NCBI GenBank assembly: GCA_937916075.1
Contig: CALGHW010000009.1
Location: 1 to 37,308, forward strand
Direction: 5' to 3'
Length of the DNA: 37,308 nucleotides
Source: an uncultured Prevotella sp.
GTDB lineage: Bacteria > Bacteroidota > Bacteroidia > Bacteroidales > Bacteroidaceae
In this document: piece after piece, positions 7,776 through 15,795 of the stretch
How positions within the stretch are numbered: the first letter of the stretch is position 1
Layout of the letters: every line of letters starts with the position of its first letter
The notes under the pieces: generated by a model
Databases searched by the model: none
Told to the model about the DNA's origin: nothing
What the model saw: only the letters and a program-made list of their open reading frames with translations
Program-made: the position numbers and the translations under genes

Positions 7776-8783
7776 ATGAAGATTGTATTAGACGACAAAA
7801 TACCCTATATACGCCCCGCCATCGAGGAGATGGGCGTGGAGGCCCGCTATCTGAGGGGGGCCGACATCTGCGCCGCCGACGTCAAGGACGCCGACGCCCT
7901 GATTGTGCGCACCCGCACCCGTTGCGACCGGCAGTTGCTGGAGGGCAGCCGGGTGCAGTTTATCGCCACGGCCACCATCGGCTTTGACCATATCGACACG
8001 GCCTATCTGCAGGAGGCCGGCATCAGCTGGACCAACTGTCCGGGCTGCAACGCGGCCTCCGTGGGCCAGTATCTGCGCTCCACCCTGCTGCTGCTCGCCC
8101 GCGACCATGGGCTCGACCTGCAGGCAGCCACCTTGGGCATTGTGGGCTGTGGACATGTGGGCAGCGAGGTGCTCTCGGCGGCCCGCGAATTAGGCATGCG
8201 CATCCTGGTATGCGACCCGCTGGCCACGCCCCGCGAGGATGTGGAGTGGGTGACACAGGACGTGATTGAGCGCGAAGCCGATGTCATCACCTTCCACGTG
8301 CCGCTCACCCACGACGGTCCCTGTCCCACCTGGCACCTGGCCGACCAGGCCTTCTTCGGCCGGCTGCGCCGCCGCCCGTTTGTCGTCAACACGAGCCGCG
8401 GCCCCGTGGTGGACGACGACGCGTTGCTCCAGGCCCTCAACGAGGGGCTGGTACGCCAGGCCGTGATAGACACGTGGGAGCACGAGCCCCACATCAGTCT
8501 GCCGCTGCTCGACAAGGTGTATATCGGCACCCCACACATTGCCGGCTACTCGGCCGACGGCAAGGTGAACGCAGACAACATGGCCTTGGAGGCGCTCTGC
8601 CGACACTTCCACCTGCCCCGGCCCCACCGGATTGTGCCGCCGGCCCTGCCCGCCGACTTCATCTACACCGGCGACCCGCTGCAACTCTATAACCCGCTCG
8701 ACGACAGCCGCCGCCTCAAGGCTTGCCCCGACCACTTCGAGGAGTTGCGCGGCAACTATCCGCTGCGGCGCGAGAAAGCGTAA
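7776..8783 (+). CDS. pdxB: 4-phosphoerythronate dehydrogenase
   Basis: 335 residues from ATG 7776 (M-K-I-V-L-D-D-K-I-P-Y-I), preferred because earlier in-frame ATGs precede the promoter and their codons do not match the family. PdxB oxidises 4-phosphoerythronate with NAD in the DXP-dependent pyridoxal phosphate pathway, in the cytoplasm. The D-2-hydroxyacid dehydrogenase fold shows G-I-V-G-C-G-H-V-G-S (NAD binding), N-T-S-R-G-P-V-V-D-D with the catalytic Arg, W-E-H-E-P, and T-P-H-I-A-G-Y-S with the catalytic His. The C-terminus is shorter than in E. coli PdxB, as is usual in Bacteroidota. The helicase gene follows after 65 bases but has its own -7 element. Confidence 0.93.
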   Translation: MKIVLDDKIPYIRPAIEEMGVEARYLRGADICAADVKDADALIVRTRTRCDRQLLEGSRVQFIATATIGFDHIDTAYLQEAGISWTNCPGCNAASVGQYLRSTLLLLARDHGLDLQAATLGIVGCGHVGSEVLSAARELGMRILVCDPLATPREDVEWVTQDVIEREADVITFHVPLTHDGPCPTWHLADQAFFGRLRRRPFVVNTSRGPVVDDDALLQALNEGLVRQAVIDTWEHEPHISLPLLDKVYIGTPHIAGYSADGKVNADNMALEALCRHFHLPRPHRIVPPALPADFIYTGDPLQLYNPLDDSRRLKACPDHFEELRGNYPLRREKA

Positions 8784-8829
8784 GCATCATCGCCTCAAAA
8801 AATTGTTTCTCCATGTGGAGAAATACCTG

Positions 8830-8837
8830 TAACTTTG
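8830..8837 (+). promoter_or_regulatory. -7 element for the helicase (TAACTTTG)
   Basis: Perfect TAnnTTTG, followed by CAC; ATG 8849 begins 11 bases downstream. This decides the start: the frame is open from 8723, but the 42 codons before 8849 overlap pdxB. Confidence 0.6.
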
Positions 8838-8848
8838 CACCCCGAATT

Positions 8849-10798
8849 ATGGATAACAAAATCATATCGCCCATCCTGGAACTGCAACGCCAACGGGCAC
8901 TGCTCGAAAAAGAATACCAGGCCGACAAAGAGGCCTACCGCCGACAGACCGAACAGACCGGACTGGCCAAGAAGGTGAGACAGGGTGACGCCTGGTTTCC
9001 GCTACGCACAGGCCGGAGCTACTACAACTCGCTCAACCAGCTCGTGGTGGAGGTGTACCGCGACACGGACAGCGACACCGACCACCACTTCGAACCGGGA
9101 CGCCCCGTATGCTTCTTCCGCGTCAAGCAACAGGCAGCACAGGACAAGAAGGCGAAAGAGGCCATCAGCTACTTCAATTTCACCTGCACCGTGAGCTATG
9201 TGGACGGCTCACGGATGGTGGTCTGCGTGCCCGACAGCAACAGGCTGCTGGAACTGGAGGGGTGCAGTGACAGCCTGGGCGTCCAGCTCTTCTTCGACGA
9301 GACCAGCTACCGCACCATGTTTGCCGCCCTCGACCGGGTCATGAAGGGCAAAGGCCGACTGGGCTATCTGCGTGACCTTTTTTATTCGCGCCAGAAAGCC
9401 GAGCGCTACACCTTCCAGCCGCTGCACTTCCCTTATCTCAACGCCACTCAGGAAAAGGCCGTCAACGAGGTGTTGTGGGCCAAGGATGTGGCCATTGTCC
9501 ACGGCCCTCCCGGCACCGGCAAGACCACCACACTCGTGGAAGCCATCTATGAAACCCTGCGACGGGAGAGCCAGGTGCTGGTATGCGCCCAGAGCAACAT
9601 GGCCGTAGACTGGATAGCGGAAAAGTTGGTGGACCGTGGAGTCAACGTGCTCCGCATCGGCAATCCCACCAAGGTAAACGACAAGATGCTGGGCTTCACC
9701 TACGAACGACGCTTCGAAGGCCATCCCGACTATCCCCAGCTGTGGGCCATCCGCAAGGCTATCCGCGAGCTGCGCTCCCACCGGAAACGAGACGACAACT
9801 GGCACCAGAAGATGGAACGGCTGAAGAGCCGGGCGGCCGAACTGGAGATACGCATCAACAGCGAGCTCTTCGGCGAGGCCCGCGTGATAGCCTCCACCCT
9901 GGTAGGCAGCGCCAACCGGCTGCTGGACGGCATGAAGTTTGGCACACTCTTCATCGACGAGGCGGCCCAAGCCTTGGAAGCCGCCTGCTGGATACCCATG
10001 CGCCGGGCCTCCCGGCTGGTCCTGGCCGGCGACCACTGCCAGTTGCCGCCCACCGTCAAGAGTCTGGAAGCCCTGCGGGGCGGACTGGGGCGCACCCTCA
10101 TGGAACGGCTGGTGGAAAACAAGCCCGAAGTGGTGACGCTCCTGAAGACACAATACCGCATGAACGAAGACATCATGCGTTTCAGCAGCGACTGGTTCTA
10201 CCACGGCGAGGTGGAGTCGGCACCGGAAGTGAGCCACCGCGGCATCCTGGACTATGACGTGGCCATGGAGTGGGTGGAAGTGACCGACACGCCTTCCGAC
10301 GGAACGGAGGCCACAGAAGGACTCCGTGGAACAGAGACTTCCCGAGAAGAGACTGGCCAAGACCATACGTCATACGCCAACCCGGCCGAAGCCACACTGA
10401 CCCTCGACACCTTAGAGACTTATTTCGACAAGATAGGAAGGGAACGCATTGACGACGAGCGTATCGACGTGGGCATCATCTCGCCCTACCGGGGACAAGT
10501 GCAGCTATTGCGGCGGATGCTCTCGAGAAGAGAACGCCTCAAGCCTTTCCGCAAGCGCATCACCGTCAACACCGTGGACGGATTCCAGGGACAAGAGCGC
10601 GACATCATCCTCATCTCCTTGGTGCGCCACAACGACGAAGGGCGCATCGGATTCCTGAACGACCTGCGACGCATGAACGTGGCCATCACCCGGGCACGTA
10701 TGAAGGTCATCATCCTGGGCGACAAAACCACCTTGACCCACACACCTTTCTACCGAAAGCTGTGGGAATACGTGAAAGGACTAAGTGGCGCCAAGTAA
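8849..10798 (+). CDS. Superfamily 1B DNA/RNA helicase (UPF1/DNA2/IGHMBP2-like)
   Basis: 649 residues. Motif I (Walker A) is G-P-P-G-T-G-K-T-T at 219-227; motif Ia has V-C-A-Q-S-N-M-A-V-D; motif II is D-E-A-A (370-373) in the L-F-I-D-E-A-A-Q-A form typical of UPF1-like helicases; motif III is L-A-G-D-H-C-Q-L-P-P-T; near the C-terminus are V-D-G-F-Q-G-Q-E-R-D (motif V) and N-V-A-I-T-R-A (motif VI). The N-terminal ~200 residues match the usual preceding domain of bacterial relatives. Expected activity is ATP-driven unwinding of nucleic acid in the cytoplasm; the cellular role of the bacterial branch is poorly known. Its stop codon (10796-10798) lies within the left arm of the inverted repeat at 10796-10878. 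Confidence 0.93.
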   Translation: MDNKIISPILELQRQRALLEKEYQADKEAYRRQTEQTGLAKKVRQGDAWFPLRTGRSYYNSLNQLVVEVYRDTDSDTDHHFEPGRPVCFFRVKQQAAQDKKAKEAISYFNFTCTVSYVDGSRMVVCVPDSNRLLELEGCSDSLGVQLFFDETSYRTMFAALDRVMKGKGRLGYLRDLFYSRQKAERYTFQPLHFPYLNATQEKAVNEVLWAKDVAIVHGPPGTGKTTTLVEAIYETLRRESQVLVCAQSNMAVDWIAEKLVDRGVNVLRIGNPTKVNDKMLGFTYERRFEGHPDYPQLWAIRKAIRELRSHRKRDDNWHQKMERLKSRAAELEIRINSELFGEARVIASTLVGSANRLLDGMKFGTLFIDEAAQALEAACWIPMRRASRLVLAGDHCQLPPTVKSLEALRGGLGRTLMERLVENKPEVVTLLKTQYRMNEDIMRFSSDWFYHGEVESAPEVSHRGILDYDVAMEWVEVTDTPSDGTEATEGLRGTETSREETGQDHTSYANPAEATLTLDTLETYFDKIGRERIDDERIDVGIISPYRGQVQLLRRMLSRRERLKPFRKRITVNTVDGFQGQERDIILISLVRHNDEGRIGFLNDLRRMNVAITRARMKVIILGDKTTLTHTPFYRKLWEYVKGLSGAK

Positions 10799-10878
10799 GT
10801 AGGTGTTCAAAATTAATCGCATCAATGACTTTATCAAATAGTAATCATGCTTTCAAATGAATTTTGAACACCTACTTA
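10796..10878. repeat. 83-bp element with 19-bp perfect terminal inverted repeats (MITE-like)
   Basis: The left arm 10796-10814 (TAAGTAGGTGTTCAAAATT) and right arm 10860-10878 are exact reverse complements, separated by 45 A/T-rich bases. There is no T-run, so it is a poor intrinsic terminator, although it lies between convergent genes. Length and perfect termini suit a small non-autonomous insertion element. The left arm supplies the stop codon of the helicase gene. No clear target-site duplication. Confidence 0.75.
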
Positions 10879-10930
10879 ACATGAAATATGGATAGGCATT
10901 ATCAGAGTCAGAAAGAAGCAGGAGCGGGGC

Positions 10931-13738
10931 CTATTTGACATAATCGCCAGGCAACACGCCAAACTTCTTCTTGAAGCACTGAGAGAAGTACTTGGGCGTA
11001 TTGAAGCCCACCCGATAGGCCAGCTCACTGATACGAATACCTGGGTTCTGGGTCAAGATGTCACTGGCGGCATTAAGCCGGATGGTCTGGATGAAGACCT
11101 GGATACTCAGTCCGGTACAATCACGCAAACGGGCATAGAGGGTAGACACACTCATATTAAAATCCTGTGCCAGACGGTCGCGGTTGTAATCGGGATCGTC
11201 CAGATGGTCGTAGACCAACTGAGTAGCCTTGGCGATAAACTGAGCGTCCTCCTGCCGGGCGGCATTGGCCGCCACAGGATGACCTTCCTCCATGACATTT
11301 TCTTCAGCCACCGGTTGGTGGGTGGACTCGCCCTGCAGTTGCGCACTCTGCAGAATAGAAGAAAAGCGACGGCTGGCACTTATCTCACGCTGCATCCGAA
11401 GATACACCCATACCATCCGGACAACCATCATTACGACCAGAAGATACAGGCCACAAGCCCACCAGGAGGCATACCATGGAGCCTTCACCCTGACGGTGAT
11501 GGTATAGGGCAAGTCACGCCAATGGCCATGACTGTCGGCCGCCTTGAGCCGGAAGGTGTATTTACCCGCCGGCACATGGTCGTACAAGGCCCGGTGAACG
11601 GTCCCGTCTACATATTGCCAGTCGTCATCATAGCCATCCAACTTGAAGGCATACTTGGTTTCCCGCTGGTTGGCATAGGTGAGCAGGGCAAATTCAAGGC
11701 CAAACCGTCTTACCGATGCCGGAACCGTTATCTCACGAGTCGTTACGGGTAATGCCCGCGAGATGCCCACCCGTTCCACGGAGTCGAGCGAGAGCAAGGA
11801 AGCGCCATCCAGGAGAACGTCGGTTATCAGAAGTGTAGACTTGAAGTTACGGTAATTATCATAGGAGCCAACTGGCTTGAAGTCAACAAATCCTTTATTT
11901 GTGCCAAAGAACAGCCGGTCACCATATTTATAAGTGGCATTGGCAAAGAAAGAAGTGCTGCCCAAACCGTCTTGCTCGGTAAAGCTGATGGTTCCGCCAT
12001 CAGGGGCAAGCCGCACCAAGGCCCTGTCCGTGGCCAACCAGATGGAACCATAGTTGTCTTCATTGATGGCCAATACCGGGCGATCAGCAAGATGGAAAGA
12101 CTGATTGGCAACAACAAACCGCCTTACCCCTTCATCATACATCAACAGTCCACCCGGGCAGATGGCCCACAAGCGGTGACGGCTGTCCTCAAAGCACGCC
12201 GTGATGTTAGAGAAAGGTGCCGCCACACGTCTCACGCGCATACTTTCAACCCGCCGGGGATTGCCCGAAAGGCACATGATACCCTTGTTGGCCGACGCCA
12301 CCCAAATATTCCCGTCATGGTCGGCCGTGATATGATTGACCATGAAATAGCCCGTCAAGTCAATCGTGTCATTCTTGATGTCAAGAGCCTTTCCTGTGTC
12401 ATCAGCAAACAATACAGAGAGACCTTTCCGCTGTCCTATCCACAAAGTCTTGGTACGGGAATCCTCATAGAAAGCGGTCACATTGTCCTTGATATAAGAT
12501 AATCGGGAAGAATGAGGATAAAGAGTCTCACTGGTATGATCGGCATGACTGACAAAGATGCCATTATCACCGGCAGCCATCCACAGCTCATTGTTAAACC
12601 GGCGGACCATGGCCCCTATACGGGTTTTCAACCCTTCTGCCGGTATCGCCGAAAAGCCCGGTATCCTGTCGTTTTGCAAGAAGGCGCCATGGGTACAATC
12701 GTACCAGGCCAGGCCTTCCATCCCATAACCTAAATAAAACTGCCGGCCGTTGTCTGTATAAATACTACGGATGCTGCCGAAAGCATGATTAGAGAAAAAT
12801 GATTGGCCTCCAAAGATATGCACAACGCCCCCCTCCCGCAAGGCCAGCCACAAGGCTCCATCGGGACCTGTCTGGGCGCAGACCGTATCACCCGTGCATA
12901 CAAACATCTTGCCATCAGGCAACTGCGCTATGTCATAGACCACCTTAGGATCGCCGCCTCCGGAAGCAACCATTGACAGTGTAGCTGCCCGATAGTCGTC
13001 AGTCCGTTCCAATCGCTGCACGCCATAACCCTGAGAGCCTATCCACAGGCGGTCAAGCTTGTCTAAACAAAGCGCATAAGCCGAGTTCATCCAATTCACC
13101 TTCTCATAGCTGCGCAACAAATGGTTACGGGGTGAATACCGCCATATTCCTTGCGACCAAGTACCTATGAGGATATCACCATCCCTGGTCTCTACAAAGT
13201 CCTTGACCCCCCATCCCTGATATTTTCCTTTTTTTCCATTGGGATAGATGGCTTGCGTGTTGTCTTGGTTGAAGTGGCGGAAAGTCTCCGTCTTGCTGTC
13301 ATAGACAGAAAAGCCATCATCTGTGCCTACATACACGGTACCCTTACTGGAAGTGAACAGCCTGTATATAATCTGTTGGCTCGGCCTGGGAAAGAGATAG
13401 GGACGAATATAGCCGGTGGCAAGGTCTATACGCAACAGTCCGCTGTTGCTTCCTGCCCACAAATGTCCCTCTCGGTCTGTGGTAATGCTACGAATGTCGC
13501 TAATGAGCTGGGGAAAGGAAGGTGTTTCCCAGGCGAACTCGTTTCTCACCTGGTAACCGTCGTACGACTTGATGCCCGACGAGGTGCCCAGCCACAACAA
13601 GCCGTTGCGGTCAAAATGCATACAATATAACTCATCAGAGCTTGGTAAATCTATGCGTTCCCTGATACTTGAACGGAGGTTCAGCCAAGCACCTGCAACC
13701 ACCAAAAACATGACGAGCAAAAATATTCTTTTATTCAT
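10931..13738 (-). CDS. Membrane sensor regulator: beta-propeller + Y_Y_Y + AraC HTH, no kinase or receiver
   Basis: 935 residues. An N-terminal hydrophobic segment (about 4-22) exports the sensor. Residues ~35-670 contain two-component-regulator propeller repeats (L-L-W-L-G-T-S-S-G-I, G-H-L-W-A-G-S-N-S-G-L, G-S-I-W-L-A-T-D). Residues ~680-746 form a Y_Y_Y domain (K-L-D-G-Y-D-D-D-W...A-G-K-Y-T-F-R-L-K-A). A transmembrane helix spans ~760-780, and an AraC-type HTH occupies ~830-935. In classic Bacteroides hybrid two-component systems a histidine kinase and a receiver sit between membrane and HTH; here only ~50 residues do. It therefore looks like a one-component version, sensing a periplasmic glycan fragment and binding DNA from the membrane. 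The likely target is not adjacent; the nearest carbohydrate gene is 15796-20892. It follows the ATPase gene by 40 bases with no clear promoter between. Confidence 0.9.
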   Translation of the reverse strand: MNKRIFLLVMFLVVAGAWLNLRSSIRERIDLPSSDELYCMHFDRNGLLWLGTSSGIKSYDGYQVRNEFAWETPSFPQLISDIRSITTDREGHLWAGSNSGLLRIDLATGYIRPYLFPRPSQQIIYRLFTSSKGTVYVGTDDGFSVYDSKTETFRHFNQDNTQAIYPNGKKGKYQGWGVKDFVETRDGDILIGTWSQGIWRYSPRNHLLRSYEKVNWMNSAYALCLDKLDRLWIGSQGYGVQRLERTDDYRAATLSMVASGGGDPKVVYDIAQLPDGKMFVCTGDTVCAQTGPDGALWLALREGGVVHIFGGQSFFSNHAFGSIRSIYTDNGRQFYLGYGMEGLAWYDCTHGAFLQNDRIPGFSAIPAEGLKTRIGAMVRRFNNELWMAAGDNGIFVSHADHTSETLYPHSSRLSYIKDNVTAFYEDSRTKTLWIGQRKGLSVLFADDTGKALDIKNDTIDLTGYFMVNHITADHDGNIWVASANKGIMCLSGNPRRVESMRVRRVAAPFSNITACFEDSRHRLWAICPGGLLMYDEGVRRFVVANQSFHLADRPVLAINEDNYGSIWLATDRALVRLAPDGGTISFTEQDGLGSTSFFANATYKYGDRLFFGTNKGFVDFKPVGSYDNYRNFKSTLLITDVLLDGASLLSLDSVERVGISRALPVTTREITVPASVRRFGLEFALLTYANQRETKYAFKLDGYDDDWQYVDGTVHRALYDHVPAGKYTFRLKAADSHGHWRDLPYTITVRVKAPWYASWWACGLYLLVVMMVVRMVWVYLRMQREISASRRFSSILQSAQLQGESTHQPVAEENVMEEGHPVAANAARQEDAQFIAKATQLVYDHLDDPDYNRDRLAQDFNMSVSTLYARLRDCTGLSIQVFIQTIRLNAASDILTQNPGIRISELAYRVGFNTPKYFSQCFKKKFGVLPGDYVK

Positions 13739-13778
13739 TTGGTTTCTATTAGTTAATGTTCTCCTTTGCTTGTGAGTT

Positions 13779-15344
13779 TCACTCCTCTCTCACCATCCAG
13801 TCCCCCAAGGTGCGCTTCGCGCTGTCGTAGTTGACGCCTATCTTATACAGCTTGCGGCCGTCGGCGGAGTAGGGCACGAGGTAGCCTTTCTCGTCAATCT
13901 GCCTGAGCGCCGCCTCGGCGGAACCGTCGAATTTCAACTCAAACACAAAGACGGAGTCGGGCATATACACCACCACGTCGGCACGGCCCACGGCACTGTC
14001 CTCCTCCACACGCACATACGCCCCCATCAGGCTGAAGATGAGGTAGAAAATGGTCTGCACGTCACGCTCACTCTTGTTGGAGAGCCGGTTGCTGATACTG
14101 CCCAGGTAGGCACGCATACGCTCAAGGGCGGCGTTGACGTCGCCTTCATAGAGCGACTCGAGGAAGTCGCCGAGGAAGGAGTCGTTGTCGCTGGTGACGG
14201 GCGACAGGTAGTTGGGCGACAGGCTATGGAGCATGCCGAGGCGCACCTCGCGGTTGGGGTAGTCGAGGGTGTAGCGGTTGAGTATGGGGTTGAACTTCTT
14301 TATCGTCAGATAGCCGCTCTGGTAGAGCAACGGCAAAGGCGACGTCATCTGTTCGGGCGACACGTCGAACTCGCTCACCAAAGTGCTGCGACGCTCCAGG
14401 TCGGCGATGCCGTAGTGGTATTTCTTCAGCACGTTGATGATGTACGACGGAGTGCCGGAGCCAAACCAGTAGTTGCCTAGATCATGTTTCGACATGGCGA
14501 TAATCATGCTGAACGGATTGAAGATGTCCTCGGAATGCTTGCTGAAGTGGTAGCCGTCGTAATACTCCGTGAGCTTGAGGAGCATCTCGTCGAAAGTGAT
14601 GCCGAGGTCGGCGGCGAACAGCTCCACGTCGCGCCGCATCTGCGTGGTCAGCTCTGCTTTGCTGATGCCGCAGATGCCGCAGTACTGGTCGGTCATGGAG
14701 ATGTTGTCGAGGTTGTTGAGCTCGCTGAATATGCTCAGCTGAGAGAACTTCGTGATGCCGGTGATAAACACAAACTCCAGGTAAGGGTCGAGCATCTTCA
14801 ATGGACTGTAGAAGTTCTGCATAATCTGTCGAAGGACTTTCAGGTTTTTCTCCTCGTGGACAACATCAAGCAGTGGTGCGTCGTACTCGTCGATGATGAC
14901 AACAGCCTTCTGTCCCGTCTGCTCGTAGGCGCGTCGCACTATGCCTATCAGGCGTGTGTTGGGCGACTTCTCGTTGTCTCTCTTGCCATATTTATCCTCA
15001 TAGGGAGAAAGAATGAAGTCAAGATAATCCTTTAGTGAGTCCTTTTCCATATGCTTTGCACCGCTCATGTCGAAGTGCAGCACGGGATGGCGCACCCAAT
15101 CCTTCTCATACTCGCTGATGGCAAGACCCTCAAAGAGCTCCTTGTGTCCCTCGAAGTAGGCATGCAACGTTGAGGCAAAGAGCGACTTGCCGAACCGCCT
15201 TGGGCGGCTCAGAAAGACATATTGCATTCCTTGTTTGCGGAACTCGGCAATATACTTTGTCTTGTCTACATAAATGTAGTTGCCCTCAATGATTTTCTGG
15301 AACGTCTGTATCCCTATCGGGTATCTTCTTATCTCCTCTTCCAT
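13779..15344 (-). CDS. AAA-ATPase-like protein with PD-(D/E)XK nuclease domain (PDDEXK_9 type)
   Basis: 521 residues. The N-terminus I-P/Y-P-I-G-I-Q-T-F...Y-V-D-K-T-K-Y-I and the P-loop L-S-R-P-R-R-F-G-K-S (Walker A about 47-54) define the AAA-ATPase_like family; Walker B is V-V-I-I-D-E-Y-D with D152/E153. The C-terminal nuclease-like core has G-R-A-D-V-V-V (D456) and F-E-L-K-F (E469, K471), so the metal-binding residues are intact. Members are often present in many copies per Bacteroidota genome; their role is unknown. Cytoplasmic. A decayed fragment of a paralogue lies just upstream (15517-15636). The gene sits between the sensor regulator and the GH/CE12 gene, as if inserted. Confidence 0.92.
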   Translation of the reverse strand: MEEEIRRYPIGIQTFQKIIEGNYIYVDKTKYIAEFRKQGMQYVFLSRPRRFGKSLFASTLHAYFEGHKELFEGLAISEYEKDWVRHPVLHFDMSGAKHMEKDSLKDYLDFILSPYEDKYGKRDNEKSPNTRLIGIVRRAYEQTGQKAVVIIDEYDAPLLDVVHEEKNLKVLRQIMQNFYSPLKMLDPYLEFVFITGITKFSQLSIFSELNNLDNISMTDQYCGICGISKAELTTQMRRDVELFAADLGITFDEMLLKLTEYYDGYHFSKHSEDIFNPFSMIIAMSKHDLGNYWFGSGTPSYIINVLKKYHYGIADLERRSTLVSEFDVSPEQMTSPLPLLYQSGYLTIKKFNPILNRYTLDYPNREVRLGMLHSLSPNYLSPVTSDNDSFLGDFLESLYEGDVNAALERMRAYLGSISNRLSNKSERDVQTIFYLIFSLMGAYVRVEEDSAVGRADVVVYMPDSVFVFELKFDGSAEAALRQIDEKGYLVPYSADGRKLYKIGVNYDSAKRTLGDWMVREE

Positions 15345-15457
15345 GGCTGTATCGGTTTTTATGCCGCTAAGTTACAAAATAATATTGAGAACGCCACCAA
15401 CATCATGGATATTTAGTTGAAACGCCACTCTCACGCTGTTTTTGTTTCTTTTGTCAA

Positions 15458-15465
15458 CAAAATTA
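15458..15465 (-). promoter_or_regulatory. Candidate -7 element for the 13779-15344 ATPase (TAATTTTG)
   Basis: Matches TAnnTTTG on the minus strand, giving a leader of roughly 100 bases before ATG 15344. No supporting -33 box. Confidence 0.4.
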
Positions 15466-15481
15466 TATTTTCGGGGCAAAT

Positions 15482-15516
15482 GTGCCCCTAATGATTACTT
15501 GACAAGCGACAGACTC
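15482..15516. repeat. Dispersed ~35-bp repeat, copy 2
   Basis: Contains GTGCCCC, a 7-bp gap, TACTTGACAAGCG, then CAG and CTC in the same register as 375-409. It abuts the truncated edge of the ATPase remnant. Confidence 0.6.
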
Positions 15517-15636
15517 CCAAGTATGCCGAGGCGAACTCGCCTACCATAGTGCTGCGGCGTTCAAGGTCGGCGATGCCGTAGTGACATTCCCTCATCACAC
15601 TGATGATGTACGACGGAGTGCCCAACCAGAACCAGC
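15517..15636 (-). pseudogene. Remnant of a second AAA-ATPase-like/PD-(D/E)XK gene
   Basis: The minus-strand translation contains G-T-P-S-Y-I-I-S-V-M...H-Y-G-I-A-D-L-E-R-R-S-T-M-V-G-E-F, nearly the same as G-T-P-S-Y-I-I-N-V-L...H-Y-G-I-A-D-L-E-R-R-S-T-L-V-S-E-F in the intact gene (about residues 290-325). The fragment then runs into GCCGAGGCG, which in the intact gene lies ~120 bases further on, so an internal deletion is likely. No P-loop or nuclease part is left. It is diverged enough to be a former paralogue and not a recent duplicate. Confidence 0.85.
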
Positions 15637-15758
15637 AGTGGCGCCGTTTGTGCTTGGGCAGGGTAAAAAATCGTCGCAGAAAGGATAAAAATCGGTCAAA
15701 ATATAGATTCATGCACTTTTATAGACCAAGTTTTTACCTATTATATCTTACTATTCAA

Positions 15759-15766
15759 TATCTTTG
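15759..15766 (+). promoter_or_regulatory. -7 element for the GH/CE12 gene (TATCTTTG)
   Basis: Perfect TAnnTTTG followed by C, with ATG 15796 about 30 bases downstream. The intact promoter lies between the remnant and the gene, so expression is probably unaffected by the insertion. Confidence 0.65.
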
Positions 15767-15795
15767 CAACAACAAAAACCTAAAGAACAACAAAT

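Larger units (their letters stand above)
15345..15795. other. Divergent intergenic region with remnant, repeat and promoters
   Basis: About 450 bases. From left: AACGCCAC twice about 31 bp apart (15390 and 15421); a minus-strand -7 candidate TAATTTTG (15465-15458) for the ATPase; dispersed repeat copy 2 (15482-15516); the ATPase remnant (15517-15636); and the plus-strand promoter of the GH/CE12 gene at 15759-15766. Confidence 0.6.
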
